Positions 1 through 8,713 of a DNA stretch of 32,963 nt are shown piece by piece; within the stretch, counting starts at the first letter, position 1, and the number at the start of each line of letters is the position of its first letter. A model generated the notes under the pieces. The model was not told where the DNA came from and ran no database searches. It worked only from the letters and a program-made list of their open reading frames with translations. Source of the DNA: Eubacterium sp. (GTDB lineage: Bacteria; Bacillota; Clostridia; Lachnospirales; Lachnospiraceae); assembly GCA_017614395.1 (NCBI GenBank), contig JAGABX010000004.1, forward strand, positions 1 through 32,963. The letters run 5' to 3'. A program made the position numbers and the translations under genes.

Positions 1-770
1 GTCAGCGTCACCTTTTTCGGATCCGCCGTGATATCGGTCTCGATGATCATTTTGGAACCGGCACCCTTGTAACCCATCAGCGTTACATGGTAGCTTGTTT
101 TTTCCGTTACAGGCTTGCCGAGGTCAACGGTTACGATTGGACGGCCACGATAATCGGAGTCGGTAACCTTTGCGACCTTGACAGCTCCGCCGGACGCGGA
201 CGAGGTATCCGTCACCTCTGCCACCTTGTCGGCATTGGTCGTCCAGTAACCTACATCCAGTATCTCTCCTTCCTCAGGCACCGAATCATATTTGTTTATA
301 TTGGTTGTCGACTGGTTAAAATAAATGGCGAGCTCGGTATTGCCATCCGTCTGGTTGGTTCGTGCCGCTGCTCTCTCGATGCTGAGCCAGACCACCTTCA
401 CCTTGCAGGTAAGTTTTTTGATCTTGACCTTTTTCCCGACCTTGTATTTTACCTTGGCAGTTACCTTTGTCGATGTGTCACCGGCACCCCCGGCCTTGAA
501 ATCAACCTGCGTCTTTTTCTTCTTGGACAGCTCCGCTACCGTCTTGTCACCGGTTTTCCATGTAGTCTTCAGGATCTTCGCACCGTTTTTCTCGATATAA
601 ATGGTCTGCGATGTCTCCGGAAGAGCCTCCGTGGATGTAAAAAGCAGCGATGGTGCCTTCTTTGCTGCCTCTGCCTTTTTCTGCGGCGCGGCGATCATCG
701 GCACAGCCAGTGCCAACGCGAGCAGCATCACGCCTGTTTTCTTTAATCCTTTCATTTTTTGTGTTCTCAT
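1..770 (-). CDS. Secreted Ig-like (Big2-type) repeat protein, C-terminus beyond the window
   Basis: About 256 codons are visible and the frame runs off the left edge without a stop. The start is the ATG at 770, preceded by AAAGGAGG about 7 nt upstream; an in-frame ATG at 755 is less well placed. The N-terminus is a Sec signal peptide: basic residues, then a hydrophobic stretch (VMLLALALAVPMIAA), then a lysine/alanine-rich linker. Residues from about 40 to 130 are rich in Lys, Val and Thr, with the pattern seen in bacterial Ig-like domains (KTTWKTGDKTVAELSKKKTQ, then KVTAKVKYKVGKKVKIKKL). No catalytic motif appears in the visible part. It is probably a surface or secreted beta-sandwich protein, or the N-terminal Ig module of a larger exoenzyme like the neighbouring peptidases. 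Its promoter carries the same direct repeat as the response-regulator gene. Confidence 0.75.
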   Translation of the reverse strand, partial: MRTQKMKGLKKTGVMLLALALAVPMIAAPQKKAEAAKKAPSLLFTSTEALPETSQTIYIEKNGAKILKTTWKTGDKTVAELSKKKKTQVDFKAGGAGDTSTKVTAKVKYKVGKKVKIKKLTCKVKVVWLSIERAAARTNQTDGNTELAIYFNQSTTNINKYDSVPEEGEILDVGYWTTNADKVAEVTDTSSASGGAVKVAKVTDSDYRGRPIVTVDLGKPVTEKTSYHVTLMGYKGAGSKMIIETDITADPKKVTL

Positions 771-829
771 GACTGTTTCCTCCTTTTTTTGCGCCGTTTC
801 ATCGGCATTATTTTTTTCTTGTTGAAACC

Positions 830-866
830 ACTATAACATATCAATCTGTACAAGATCTGTACAAAA
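830..866 (-). promoter_or_regulatory. Promoter with 11-bp tandem operator for the Ig-like protein gene
   Basis: Read on the minus strand there are two perfect tandem 11-bp units (TTGTACAGATC then TTGTACAGATT; plus-strand 845-866). Exactly 12 nt after the second TTGTAC comes TATAGT (830-835) as the -10 box. No consensus -35 exists; the repeats lie over the -35 position, as in activator-dependent (class II) promoters. The same layout with the same 12-nt spacing occurs ahead of the response-regulator gene. Confidence 0.65.
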
Positions 867-878
867 AAACAATTATTC

Positions 879-3680
879 TCAATCTGCGCTCCACAATTCC
901 ACACGATCCTCCGGCGCGAGATACATCGCATCCCCTTCCTTTACATCAAAGACACGGTAGAATTCATCCATGCACATGGCGACTCCGTTGGCGCGTGCCC
1001 GGGACTGCGGGTGTACATCCCCTGCAAATGGTTCCAGATCACCGATAGAAGAATAGTCATATAATGTGTTGTTCCACTGCTCGGCCGTTAATATAAAGAA
1101 ATCACGAATATAGCCATCGTTTCCCGGATATGTTTTTTTCAGGAGGCGAAGCGCGATCTCCGTACCGCCGAGATCGGCAATAGCCTCGTTCCGAACATCC
1201 AGTCCGTTCTGGTACAAAACGGATTTGTCTATATCGGATAAGAATTCGGCATAGGAACCGTACAGCTCAGCTATTTTTTCGCATTTTCTGTCAAAAGCGT
1301 CTTCATCCGATGGCTCCCAGCTGCGTTGCATATTGCCGTCCGCATTGAAATTATTGCCGATGCCGTCAAAATGATGTCCGATCTCATGACCGATGGTGGT
1401 TGCCATATAGGCGATGTTTTTTATGTCAATCGTTTCGGAGCCAGTTGGATTGTCCGTAAAAAGCGGTGCGCAGCAAACATGGCAAAGAATCGTCTCGTTC
1501 GGATAATAATAGGCATAGGCGTTATTATCCCAGGGGATCGTGCCGCTATCCAGCTCATCTTCCGGTGCCCACCACGGAATAGAGCCGTATTCTTCCTTCG
1601 TTGTCAGATGAACCAGGTAGGCTTCATAACTTTCGATGTGCAACAATGTCTCTGCCAGATTGCCGCCTTCCCCGGCAGTTCTCATATCATCCTGAACCCG
1701 GAGTGTCGCATACTCCTCCTCTGTCGGATACAGAGCCAGGTTTTTCATCTTGTCAATTTTTTCAAGCATCTCGCCTCGTGCTTTTTCACTGTAATTGCAT
1801 TCCGATATGGCTTCCCGGTAGGTATCCATAAATCGCCTGACCAGACTTTCAAATTCCGATTTATATGTCTTGCTGTATACCGTACGGGTGTACACCTGAT
1901 CATAGTCCCACGGAATCCGTTTCAATAAACCCTTAAGATTGTTCTTGAATTGCTTCTCCACGACTTTCTGAACCTGTGCATCCTTTTTTCCTTCGATCAT
2001 ATAGGTTTCAAAGGTCGTGATCATGTCCCGCAATCCCTGTCGGGTATAGACGATCAGGTCGCTTGCTGCCGTGAGAACCGCATATCCTTTCAAGGCATCG
2101 AGATTATTCTCAGATGAAAAAGCCTTGTTGAGCACGGACATGGATGCTTTTCCCTCAAAGCTGATGAGCGGATCCGCTTCATCACTGAAATCAAGCTTTC
2201 CTGCCCATTCCTTCATCCCGATATTCGGATACTTTTTATCAAGCGTTGATACTTTCATGAGTTTTGAGCGCGAACCGTCATCTTTTTCCGCCGCCTCAAT
2301 CAGAGAAATCATATAATCCTGTGTTTTGCTGACCATGGACTCATCGGTGATTCCCATATATCCGAGCACGTTTTTAACAAAGGTTTTGATCGTCTTTTTC
2401 TGCTGTTTCGCTGATCCGTCCAGATTACTCAGACGCGAAAAACAATTGGAACAGACCTGCAGATAGGAATATGTCCGGCAGCTCATTTCTTCTTCCGTGG
2501 CATTTTGATCTCCTTGGGATATGGCTGCGTACAATTCTTCATTGTCCTGTTCCTGATCAAAATCATTGGTTTCCAGAAGGGCATTGATTCCGTCGTGTCC
2601 GAATCCGGCGCATACTTCCCTTAACTCCGAGAGGTTTTTCGCGTTTATGATCGGTGATACCACCGCATCCCTCAACGTATTGAAAAAGACTTCATCACCG
2701 TCTGACCGCGTCAGCATGTCGTCGCGTGTGGAAATCAGCGACAGCACTGCATCCTCAGCCGATCCGTCCGGATGATCCGTGATCCGGCCGTTTTCATAGT
2801 CATCATTGATCTTCGCACAGTTTTCTTCGTAGAGAAAATCGGCTTCAGTAGGGTAATCCCACTTTACATTTCCGTTTTTATCCGTAAATCTTTTTTTCTC
2901 CTCCTCCGTCCAGCTGCCCTCGAGTCGTTCCATAAAGCTGTCTTTCTGGCTCTCATACAGATCCTCTGCGGGTGGCATGTCGGCTGCAGAAGCATATACG
3001 CGAATCGTTGCCGTGGCTGACAGGCCGGAGCCGTCGGTTGAGGATATGGTAACGGTCGTGGTACCGGGCTTCAGACCGAGAATATAGCCGGCATTACCGG
3101 GGGCTGCAACCTTGGTGTCCGCTACTTTCATCTCAATACAGTCCCAAAGGTAGAAACGATAGCCGAGATCGGTGACGCTTTTGAAGCAGGGACAGACTCC
3201 CTCGGAATTTCCGACAAAGGTTGCGTAATTCGGATGCTTAAATTTGATGTCAGTCAATACATTTTTATATTTGTTCCTTACCTTCACCATACATACCAGG
3301 TCTTCTGAGCCGGTCTTTTTTTTGTAACGGTATTTCACATTGACATTGATTTCACATGCGCCCATTTCCTGAGCAGTCACTTTACCCTTTTTACTGACTT
3401 TGGCTACCGAGGGATCGTAGGACTGCCACTTGATCTTTTTGATTGTCACGCCCTTTTTCTTTACCACCTTAAGCTTGGTCGACTGACATATCTTTTTTTT
3501 GCCACTCTGTGTCACGGTAAGCGTGACCTTTTTATCGGCCAGGGACACTGGGGAGGCCTTGGCTTCCGCATTTCCCTCCGCTGTCCCCGGAACTATGCCT
3601 GTGCCGATTCCCGACATCAGGATGGCAAGAGAAAGCAATGTGGCAGATGCAACTCTGGTTTTTGATGATCTCACTATCAT
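879..3680 (-). CDS. Secreted M13-family (neprilysin/PepO-like) zinc metallopeptidase with N-terminal Ig domain
   Basis: 933 residues. The first ~40 are a signal peptide (hydrophobic SATLLSLAILMSGIGTG). Residues ~48-230 are Big2-like Ig domains (VKKKGVTIKKIKW, DPSVAKVSKKGKVT). The rest is an M13 peptidase: zinc motif HEIGH at 765-769, third ligand Glu ~832 in NEAIADLGG, and the family C-terminus (HPQSRARANGV ... AMYLAPEDRVELW). M13 enzymes cut short peptides outside the membrane; the Ig part probably holds this one at the cell surface. The substrate-binding NAY is kept (NNAYAYYYP), but the following strand is cysteine-rich (CHVCC), unlike the two paralogues. The ATG sits 14 nt from AAGGAGGG, a long spacing. 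It is a separate unit from the five-gene operon, with an operator repeat in its own leader. The last 25 residues are identical to those of the peptidase at 4183-6942. Confidence 0.92.
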   Translation of the reverse strand: MIVRSSKTRVASATLLSLAILMSGIGTGIVPGTAEGNAEAKASPVSLADKKVTLTVTQSGKKKICQSTKLKVVKKKGVTIKKIKWQSYDPSVAKVSKKGKVTAQEMGACEINVNVKYRYKKKTGSEDLVCMVKVRNKYKNVLTDIKFKHPNYATFVGNSEGVCPCFKSVTDLGYRFYLWDCIEMKVADTKVAAPGNAGYILGLKPGTTTVTISSTDGSGLSATATIRVYASAADMPPAEDLYESQKDSFMERLEGSWTEEEKKRFTDKNGNVKWDYPTEADFLYEENCAKINDDYENGRITDHPDGSAEDAVLSLISTRDDMLTRSDGDEVFFNTLRDAVVSPIINAKNLSELREVCAGFGHDGINALLETNDFDQEQDNEELYAAISQGDQNATEEEMSCRTYSYLQVCSNCFSRLSNLDGSAKQQKKTIKTFVKNVLGYMGITDESMVSKTQDYMISLIEAAEKDDGSRSKLMKVSTLDKKYPNIGMKEWAGKLDFSDEADPLISFEGKASMSVLNKAFSSENNLDALKGYAVLTAASDLIVYTRQGLRDMITTFETYMIEGKKDAQVQKVVEKQFKNNLKGLLKRIPWDYDQVYTRTVYSKTYKSEFESLVRRFMDTYREAISECNYSEKARGEMLEKIDKMKNLALYPTEEEYATLRVQDDMRTAGEGGNLAETLLHIESYEAYLVHLTTKEEYGSIPWWAPEDELDSGTIPWDNNAYAYYYPNETILCHVCCAPLFTDNPTGSETIDIKNIAYMATTIGHEIGHHFDGIGNNFNADGNMQRSWEPSDEDAFDRKCEKIAELYGSYAEFLSDIDKSVLYQNGLDVRNEAIADLGGTEIALRLLKKTYPGNDGYIRDFFILTAEQWNNTLYDYSSIGDLEPFAGDVHPQSRARANGVAMCMDEFYRVFDVKEGDAMYLAPEDRVELWSAD

Positions 3681-3704
3681 AAAGCAGCTTCAATCCCTCC
3701 TTGT

Positions 3705-3757
3705 TCTATACAAAATCTGTACAAAAAAACCATATCACAAAACAGCACTTTTTTCAA
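3705..3757 (-). promoter_or_regulatory. Promoter and downstream 11-bp tandem operator of the first M13 gene
   Basis: On the minus strand TTGAAA (3752-3757), 17 nt, then TATGGT (3729-3734) forms a candidate sigma-A promoter with a start near 3722. The tandem repeat TTGTACAGATT-TTGTATAGA (plus 3705-3726) therefore lies over the start site and leader, not over the -35 as at the other two sites. A regulator bound here would be expected to repress. The repeat is clear; the promoter is moderately supported. Confidence 0.5.
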
Positions 3758-3771
3758 GTAATAATCCTCCA

Positions 3772-3803
3772 CCGACCAACCAAGAATCTTTTCGTTGACA
3801 ATA
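3772..3803 (+). repeat. 32-bp dispersed repeat, copy 1, ending in a TTGACA -35-like box
   Basis: This 32-bp segment matches 22129-22160 at 29 of 32 positions, in the same orientation; both end in TTTCGTTGACAATA. Here TTGACA (3795-3800) is followed after 17 nt by TAAAAT (3818-3823), a good plus-strand promoter that now leads only into the kinase-gene relic. The second copy lacks an obvious -10 box. Confidence 0.6.
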
Positions 3804-3833
3804 ATGATTATTGCCTATAAAATAGGATTTGTT

Positions 3834-3905
3834 AAAACTTGCAAACATCCCAGAGCTATAATCGCCACCCGTGAGACGGAAAGCAGTTACGAGGTGATCA
3901 GTTGA
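3834..3905 (+). pseudogene. Scar of a deleted histidine kinase gene (promoter end joined to a bit of the ATPase domain)
   Basis: The 18 bases AAACTTGCAAACATCCCA at 3835-3852 are identical to 30010-30027, the promoter region of the intact kinase at 30050. Directly after, 3858-3905 reads IIATRETESSYEVIS and stop. This matches the HATPase stretch IATRETEEAYEVI of that kinase and IATRESDESFEVI of the kinase at 11219, and the DNA is similar too. The intervening ~1.7 kb of a kinase gene is missing. The simplest reading is a third paralogous kinase reduced to its two ends by internal deletion. Confidence 0.6.
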
Positions 3906-4182
3906 AGTTCAGCACGGTTCCGGTTCCGGATTCATACTCGTAGTTAACAACGTACTTTGTGCCCTCAACCCAGACGAGGATCTCCTCCTCTGCAGCGTTT
4001 CTGCTGTCGATGTTGTATCCGGTTGTGGTCGTATAGAACTTTGCGCTTCCGGTAAAGATCCCTGATGCGAGCGTTTTCAGTGAATCTACGATGCCATCCT
4101 GATGTACTGCCTTTGATGTGATGATCTTTGCATCCTTTGCGATCGAGTCGGTACTACATTTTCGAATTCTTATTTTATGTTC
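3898..4182 (-). pseudogene. C-terminal remnant of an unidentified, probably exported protein, in frame after the upstream peptidase stop
   Basis: About 94 codons are open on the minus strand, directly after and in the same frame as the TGA of the M13 gene at 4183. They end at TGA 3898-3900. The translation looks like real protein (for example KAVHQDGIVDSLKTLASG and ILVWVEGTKYVVNYEYESG), with no start codon or ribosome site of its own. The most likely origin is a neighbouring gene whose 5' part was lost when the peptidase gene was placed against it. A read-through extension of the peptidase is possible but unsupported. I do not recognise the family. Confidence 0.5.
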
Positions 4183-6942
4183 TCAATCTGCGCTCCACAA
4201 TTCCACACGGTCCTCCGGCGCAAGATACATCGCATCCCCCTCCTTTACATCAAAGACACGATAGAATGCATCCATCATGGACGCCACGCCATTTGTCCGG
4301 GCGCGGGACAGCGGATGGACATCATTGATATAGCCGTCCAGCATATACGGCGGAATCGAATCCTGCTCCGTCGTCATCCACTGTTCCGCCGTGTATCGGA
4401 AGAATTTTTGGATCAGGTCGTCACGCCCGGGGTACTTTTTCTGCAGGATTCGGAGCGCGATCTCCGTTCCGCCGAGGTCTGCCATCGACTCCCCGACCAC
4501 ATTCATCCCATTTTGGTAATAGGCCTTGTTCTCCTCCCGGTCGGCATGCAAAAGCAGGGAACCGTAGATTTCAGCGAGTTTTTTAACCTTGTTGTCATAA
4601 AGCGTGCGATCATCCGCTCCCCACAGATCAACCAGCATACCCTCTGCATCAAAGCGGCTTCCTGTCGTGTCAAACGCATGTCCCATCTCATGTCCGATCG
4701 TTGTAGCCATGTAGCTGATGTTTTTTACATCTGTCTCCTCGTCCCCCTGTTCGTTATAGAAAAATAACACATCCTTGCCGATTCCGCCATGGAAAAACAC
4801 ACAGCGATTCACGAGGAAATTGTAGTAGGCGTTGGCCGTACCCGGCAGATTCTGATTGACTGCATCATCCGGATACCACCAGCTCATGCGATCGACCTCG
4901 GTGCCGATCGTCATACGTTCCAGATCCGCCTGGTACCTGTACACCTTCAATACGTTATCCGCCAGATTGCCTCCTTCGGCCGCAGTAACCAGATCATAAG
5001 GGATTTCATATTTTTTATAGGTAGCATCATCGGGATACAGGCATTCCACATCCAGTGTATCCAATTTTTTCAGCATATTTACCTTGAAGGTCTCCCCGTA
5101 TCCGGAGGCAGAGATGGCCTCACGGTAAGCATCCTTGTATTCCTGAACCAATTCCTCAAACTGTGTCTTGAAGCCTTTCGGATATACCGTATCCGTATAT
5201 ATGTGTTCAAAATCCCAGGGAACCAGCCCCTCAAGGCCCTCCATCTGTCTTTTATAATCATTTTCGACGGACTCCCTGATTGATGCCTCATCATCAGAAG
5301 ACTCCGGATTCATCTCATAGGCGATCCGCAAACTCGCTCTGGTATAATTGACGAGATCATAGGTTGCCGCTTCCGCCAGATACAGTTTCATGATCCCCAG
5401 GTTCTTTTCCTGCGACAGATATTTGTCCAACAGCCTATTGGCAGACGGATGCTGAATCTCCACCGGATCCTCCCCGGAAATCCGGTAACCCTTGTTCTCA
5501 AGGTGCTCGCGGATACGCAGGTACGGGTACTCCTCATCCACCTCTTTCAAAGGCTTCCGTTCATCCGAGGATGTATCATTGTTAAACATCGTCCCGTATT
5601 CTGTCAGCAAATCCACATAATCCGCCAGTTCTTTTTTAGAAAGCGTACCGAAACCCAATAGTTTGAAAAGCGTTTTATACCCGTTTTGTATGAATTTCTT
5701 TTCTTTCTCAGAGGCTCCGGCATGCCCCGCCTGACTGACAGAGGAATTGATCGACGGCAGATATCGCCTGCTCACATCGGTCGGTCCGGACGGGAGCGGC
5801 AGTTTCCCGTTCATTACATCTGCATAATACGAATCGTTTTCTCTGTACTTGAAAAAGCCGGACGCGTTCAAAAACCCGGGGAGCCCTCTTTTTTCCAGAT
5901 CCTCGCTGACACGGACCAGCTCCTCTATCGAGTTCGCTTCCCGGATCGGTGCCACCACCTTGTCCTGAAGGATCCGGAAAAATGCTTCCTCTGCCGTATC
6001 TCCGCCATTAAGCATCGCCAATCCCGTTGACAGGATTGAGTTCAGTGCATCCCCCGGCGTATTGTCCGGTTGCTTGGGGGCGGAAGAATAGGTCTTGATG
6101 ATTGCGTCTTTGTTAGTATCCGTTTGCAGTTTGATCTCACTTGCTTGACTCCAGTGAACCGCTCCGTCCTCGTCGACAAACCTTTCCTTTTCCTCTTCGG
6201 TCCAGCCGCTCTCCACCTTAGCCATGTAGCCGTCGCGAACTGAGTTATATAGATCGTTTTTCTCCTCCAGCTCGCTCCTCGTGGTAAAAACCTTTAACGT
6301 CGCCGTAACGGACAGACCGGTATCGTCCGTAGACTTTATGGAAACCGACGTGGTGCCGGTCTTTTTCCCGACTAACAGACCGTTTTCCCCGATGTCTGCA
6401 ACGGACGGATCCGAGACAGACATGGACAGGCAATCCCATGCAAAGAACTCCTTATCCATCTGCACCGTCGTGTCATAGCAGGGATTGATCCCCTCCGCAC
6501 CATCCACACAGGTGGCATAAGTTTTGTATTTTAACGTCAGTCCCGAGAGGATATGGCGGTAGTCCTTGTCCACTCTTACCCGGTAATTCAGCTTCTTTGT
6601 TTTATCTTTCTTTCGATAACGGTATTTCACCCGGACGGTAACCGTCGTCGCGCCCATGGCCTTCGGCGTGACCTTCCCCTTTTTACTTACCTTTACCACA
6701 TCCGGATCCGCCGTCTGATAGGTGATCTTTTTAATCTTGACACCATCCCGCTTCTTCACCCGGATCTTCGTTTTGCTCCTGGTAATCTGTGATCCGTCCT
6801 GTCGGATGGTAAGCGTACCGGAATTCTCCCGAAGACGAACCTCGGCAGACGCTGCCTCCGTCTCCGTGACACAGATACTCCCTGCAATCATAGCGAAAAC
6901 CAGCATAAAGGCAGTTACTGACTTTATCATTCTCATTCTCAC
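4183..6942 (-). CDS. Secreted M13-family zinc metallopeptidase with N-terminal Ig domain (second copy)
   Basis: 919 residues if started at GTG 6942 (GGGAGG 5 nt upstream); ATG 6936 is a close alternative. A signal peptide (SVTAFMLVFAMIAGSICVTETEA) is followed by Big2-like domains (~40-225; GVKIKKITYQTADPDVVKVS) and the M13 catalytic region: NAYYNF, HEMGH at 751-755, Glu ~818 in GESMADLGG, HPLSRARTNGV, and terminal EDRVELWSAD. It should hydrolyse extracellular peptides. It is the last gene of the apparent operon starting at 13437, 13 bp after the phosphatase gene. It is a paralogue of the peptidase at 879-3680. The last ~75 bp of the two genes differ at only about 4 positions, while upstream parts diverge strongly, which points to gene conversion or strong constraint. 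Confidence 0.92.
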   Translation of the reverse strand: MRMRMIKSVTAFMLVFAMIAGSICVTETEAASAEVRLRENSGTLTIRQDGSQITRSKTKIRVKKRDGVKIKKITYQTADPDVVKVSKKGKVTPKAMGATTVTVRVKYRYRKKDKTKKLNYRVRVDKDYRHILSGLTLKYKTYATCVDGAEGINPCYDTTVQMDKEFFAWDCLSMSVSDPSVADIGENGLLVGKKTGTTSVSIKSTDDTGLSVTATLKVFTTRSELEEKNDLYNSVRDGYMAKVESGWTEEEKERFVDEDGAVHWSQASEIKLQTDTNKDAIIKTYSSAPKQPDNTPGDALNSILSTGLAMLNGGDTAEEAFFRILQDKVVAPIREANSIEELVRVSEDLEKRGLPGFLNASGFFKYRENDSYYADVMNGKLPLPSGPTDVSRRYLPSINSSVSQAGHAGASEKEKKFIQNGYKTLFKLLGFGTLSKKELADYVDLLTEYGTMFNNDTSSDERKPLKEVDEEYPYLRIREHLENKGYRISGEDPVEIQHPSANRLLDKYLSQEKNLGIMKLYLAEAATYDLVNYTRASLRIAYEMNPESSDDEASIRESVENDYKRQMEGLEGLVPWDFEHIYTDTVYPKGFKTQFEELVQEYKDAYREAISASGYGETFKVNMLKKLDTLDVECLYPDDATYKKYEIPYDLVTAAEGGNLADNVLKVYRYQADLERMTIGTEVDRMSWWYPDDAVNQNLPGTANAYYNFLVNRCVFFHGGIGKDVLFFYNEQGDEETDVKNISYMATTIGHEMGHAFDTTGSRFDAEGMLVDLWGADDRTLYDNKVKKLAEIYGSLLLHADREENKAYYQNGMNVVGESMADLGGTEIALRILQKKYPGRDDLIQKFFRYTAEQWMTTEQDSIPPYMLDGYINDVHPLSRARTNGVASMMDAFYRVFDVKEGDAMYLAPEDRVELWSAD

Positions 6943-6955
6943 TCTATCCTCCCGT

Positions 6956-8713
6956 TTAAACCCGTTTACCGTTATACCGTATGCAGAGCATCGTCAAGTC
7001 ATCGAATTGCTCTGCTTCACCCGTAAAGACTTTAACTCGCTCGTGTACCGCCGACAAGACTGCTTCCGGATTACCATCCCCGCAGGAATTGAGGGCTCCA
7101 AGCGTTCGTTCCAAACCAAATTGCTCTCTATCTGCATTTGTTGCTTCCGGTACCCCGTCCGTGTATGCAAAAAGAATGGCTCCCGGTTTTAGATTAAGCT
7201 CATAGTCCGTATATTCACTCCCATCGAAAGAACCGATCACGATCCCATGCTCATCCTCTACAACCCGGAAGTCCTCGCCCGGCATCCTCAGAATAGGATT
7301 CTCGTGTCCCGCATTTGACGCTGTGAGAACACCCGTTTCGGTATCAAGTATGCCGAGCCATACCGTAACAAACATGTTCTCGCGGTTGTTGGCACAGACC
7401 ATTTCATTCACATCTTCCAAAACCTGCGCGGGCGTACCACCTGTCATCATTCGTGTCTGGATCATGTTTTTGGTCAGCATCATGAACATCGCCGCCGGAA
7501 TCCCCTTATCGGACACATCCGCCATCACGATGGCGAGATGATTCCCATCCAAAAAGAAAAAATCATAGAAATCGCCGCCAACCTCCTTTGCAGGTGTCAT
7601 ACTCGCGTAGATATCAAACTCCCTGCGATCCGGAAAAGGCGGAAAATCACTCGGCAGCATCGCTGCCTGTATCCTGTTTGCCAGCGTCAGTTCCGTGCTG
7701 ACTCGTTCCTTTTCCCTGGTAACCCTTGTGAGATTCTGTACATACTCCGCGAGTTCATGTTCCATGTCCTTCATGGCTATGCTGAGGACCTCAATCTCGT
7801 CTCCGGTACGGATATTCAGGTTGGAGAAGTGCGGTGCGCCATGACGACCTTCCCTGTTGTCCCTGGCATATTCCGAGGCGGCCGCTGCCATCTCATTGAC
7901 AGGAATAACCGTTCTTTTTTTTGTTCTCCGGATCGTAACGATCAGCACAATCACCATAACGATTGTAATCAGCATCGCATAATGAATAATAAACCAAATA
8001 CTTGTCCTGACCGCGTGATTCATGTCCTCCTCGCAGAATACAAAAACAGGATACTCCCCGAAACTGAACAGTTTCTCAGCCGCACAAGCTCGAAATCCAT
8101 ACTTTTCCATTCGATAGGTAACGGCGGGAATCTTTTTATCAGCGAATAGACTGTCAAACCAGGGGATGTCGTTTTCCTCCATAAACGTAGCTGTCGCATC
8201 CGGACTACACTCATCCCAATAACCGGGCGGACACTGATTTTCCGAATCATCCGCGTCCATGAGATACACCATCCGATTGTGTTTGGTATCTATAAACGCT
8301 ATAAAAACCGCCTCATCGTCGCTTGCCTTCCATGCATCCCGAAGTATTCTCAATTGCCCATAGTAAGAAGGACTATTGTATACCGATTGGTATTTATTCA
8401 GGTGTTTTTTCTCATGGTCATGCAAATCCTCCTCGGTGAGCGTTTCATACACACCCGAAACCGTCTCTGCCAGGTCGGCCAATTCATTAACATCCAGTGA
8501 CTGCGATATAATCCTTGCGTCCTGCCACGTATTGGTTCTGTATGCATAATCCAGTGAAAAATAGTACAGAAAAAAGACAAATACACCTGCTGTGATTCCA
8601 ATCATCAAAGTCAGAAATACGATCAGGCGCACCGTCTTCCCGGCAAAACTGTTGCGTTTTTTCTGCCGGTCATTCATATCCTGTATCGATTTAGGCTTCA
8701 TATCTATTACCAC
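6956..8713 (-). CDS. Membrane-anchored SpoIIE/RsbU-type PP2C serine phosphatase with HAMP
   Basis: 585 residues. There is a membrane span at ~28-50, an extracellular sensor region to ~230, a second span ~231-257 (MLITIVMVIVLIVTI), a HAMP linker to ~315, a coiled coil, and a SpoIIE-type phosphatase domain ~350-580. The metal-binding acidic motifs are intact: GGDFYDFF, VMADVSDKG, AYTDGVPEA, FDDLTML. Family members dephosphorylate anti-anti-sigma proteins in partner-switching pathways, here presumably in response to an outside signal. No anti-sigma or STAS partner lies nearby. It sits between two M13 peptidase genes. The GTG at 8713 overlaps the upstream stop (TAA 8707-8709) and has a weak AGGA 7 nt ahead; the ATG at 8701 is the alternative. 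Either implies translational coupling. Confidence 0.9.
   Translation of the reverse strand: MVIDMKPKSIQDMNDRQKKRNSFAGKTVRLIVFLTLMIGITAGVFVFFLYYFSLDYAYRTNTWQDARIISQSLDVNELADLAETVSGVYETLTEEDLHDHEKKHLNKYQSVYNSPSYYGQLRILRDAWKASDDEAVFIAFIDTKHNRMVYLMDADDSENQCPPGYWDECSPDATATFMEENDIPWFDSLFADKKIPAVTYRMEKYGFRACAAEKLFSFGEYPVFVFCEEDMNHAVRTSIWFIIHYAMLITIVMVIVLIVTIRRTKKRTVIPVNEMAAAASEYARDNREGRHGAPHFSNLNIRTGDEIEVLSIAMKDMEHELAEYVQNLTRVTREKERVSTELTLANRIQAAMLPSDFPPFPDRREFDIYASMTPAKEVGGDFYDFFFLDGNHLAIVMADVSDKGIPAAMFMMLTKNMIQTRMMTGGTPAQVLEDVNEMVCANNRENMFVTVWLGILDTETGVLTASNAGHENPILRMPGEDFRVVEDEHGIVIGSFDGSEYTDYELNLKPGAILFAYTDGVPEATNADREQFGLERTLGALNSCGDGNPEAVLSAVHERVKVFTGEAEQFDDLTMLCIRYNGKRV

Noticed and set aside
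4183-4185. TGA of the second M13 gene as a selenocysteine or programmed read-through codon
   Set aside because: The peptidase C-terminus is complete and nearly identical to its paralogue, and no read-through signal was recognised; a gene relic is simpler.
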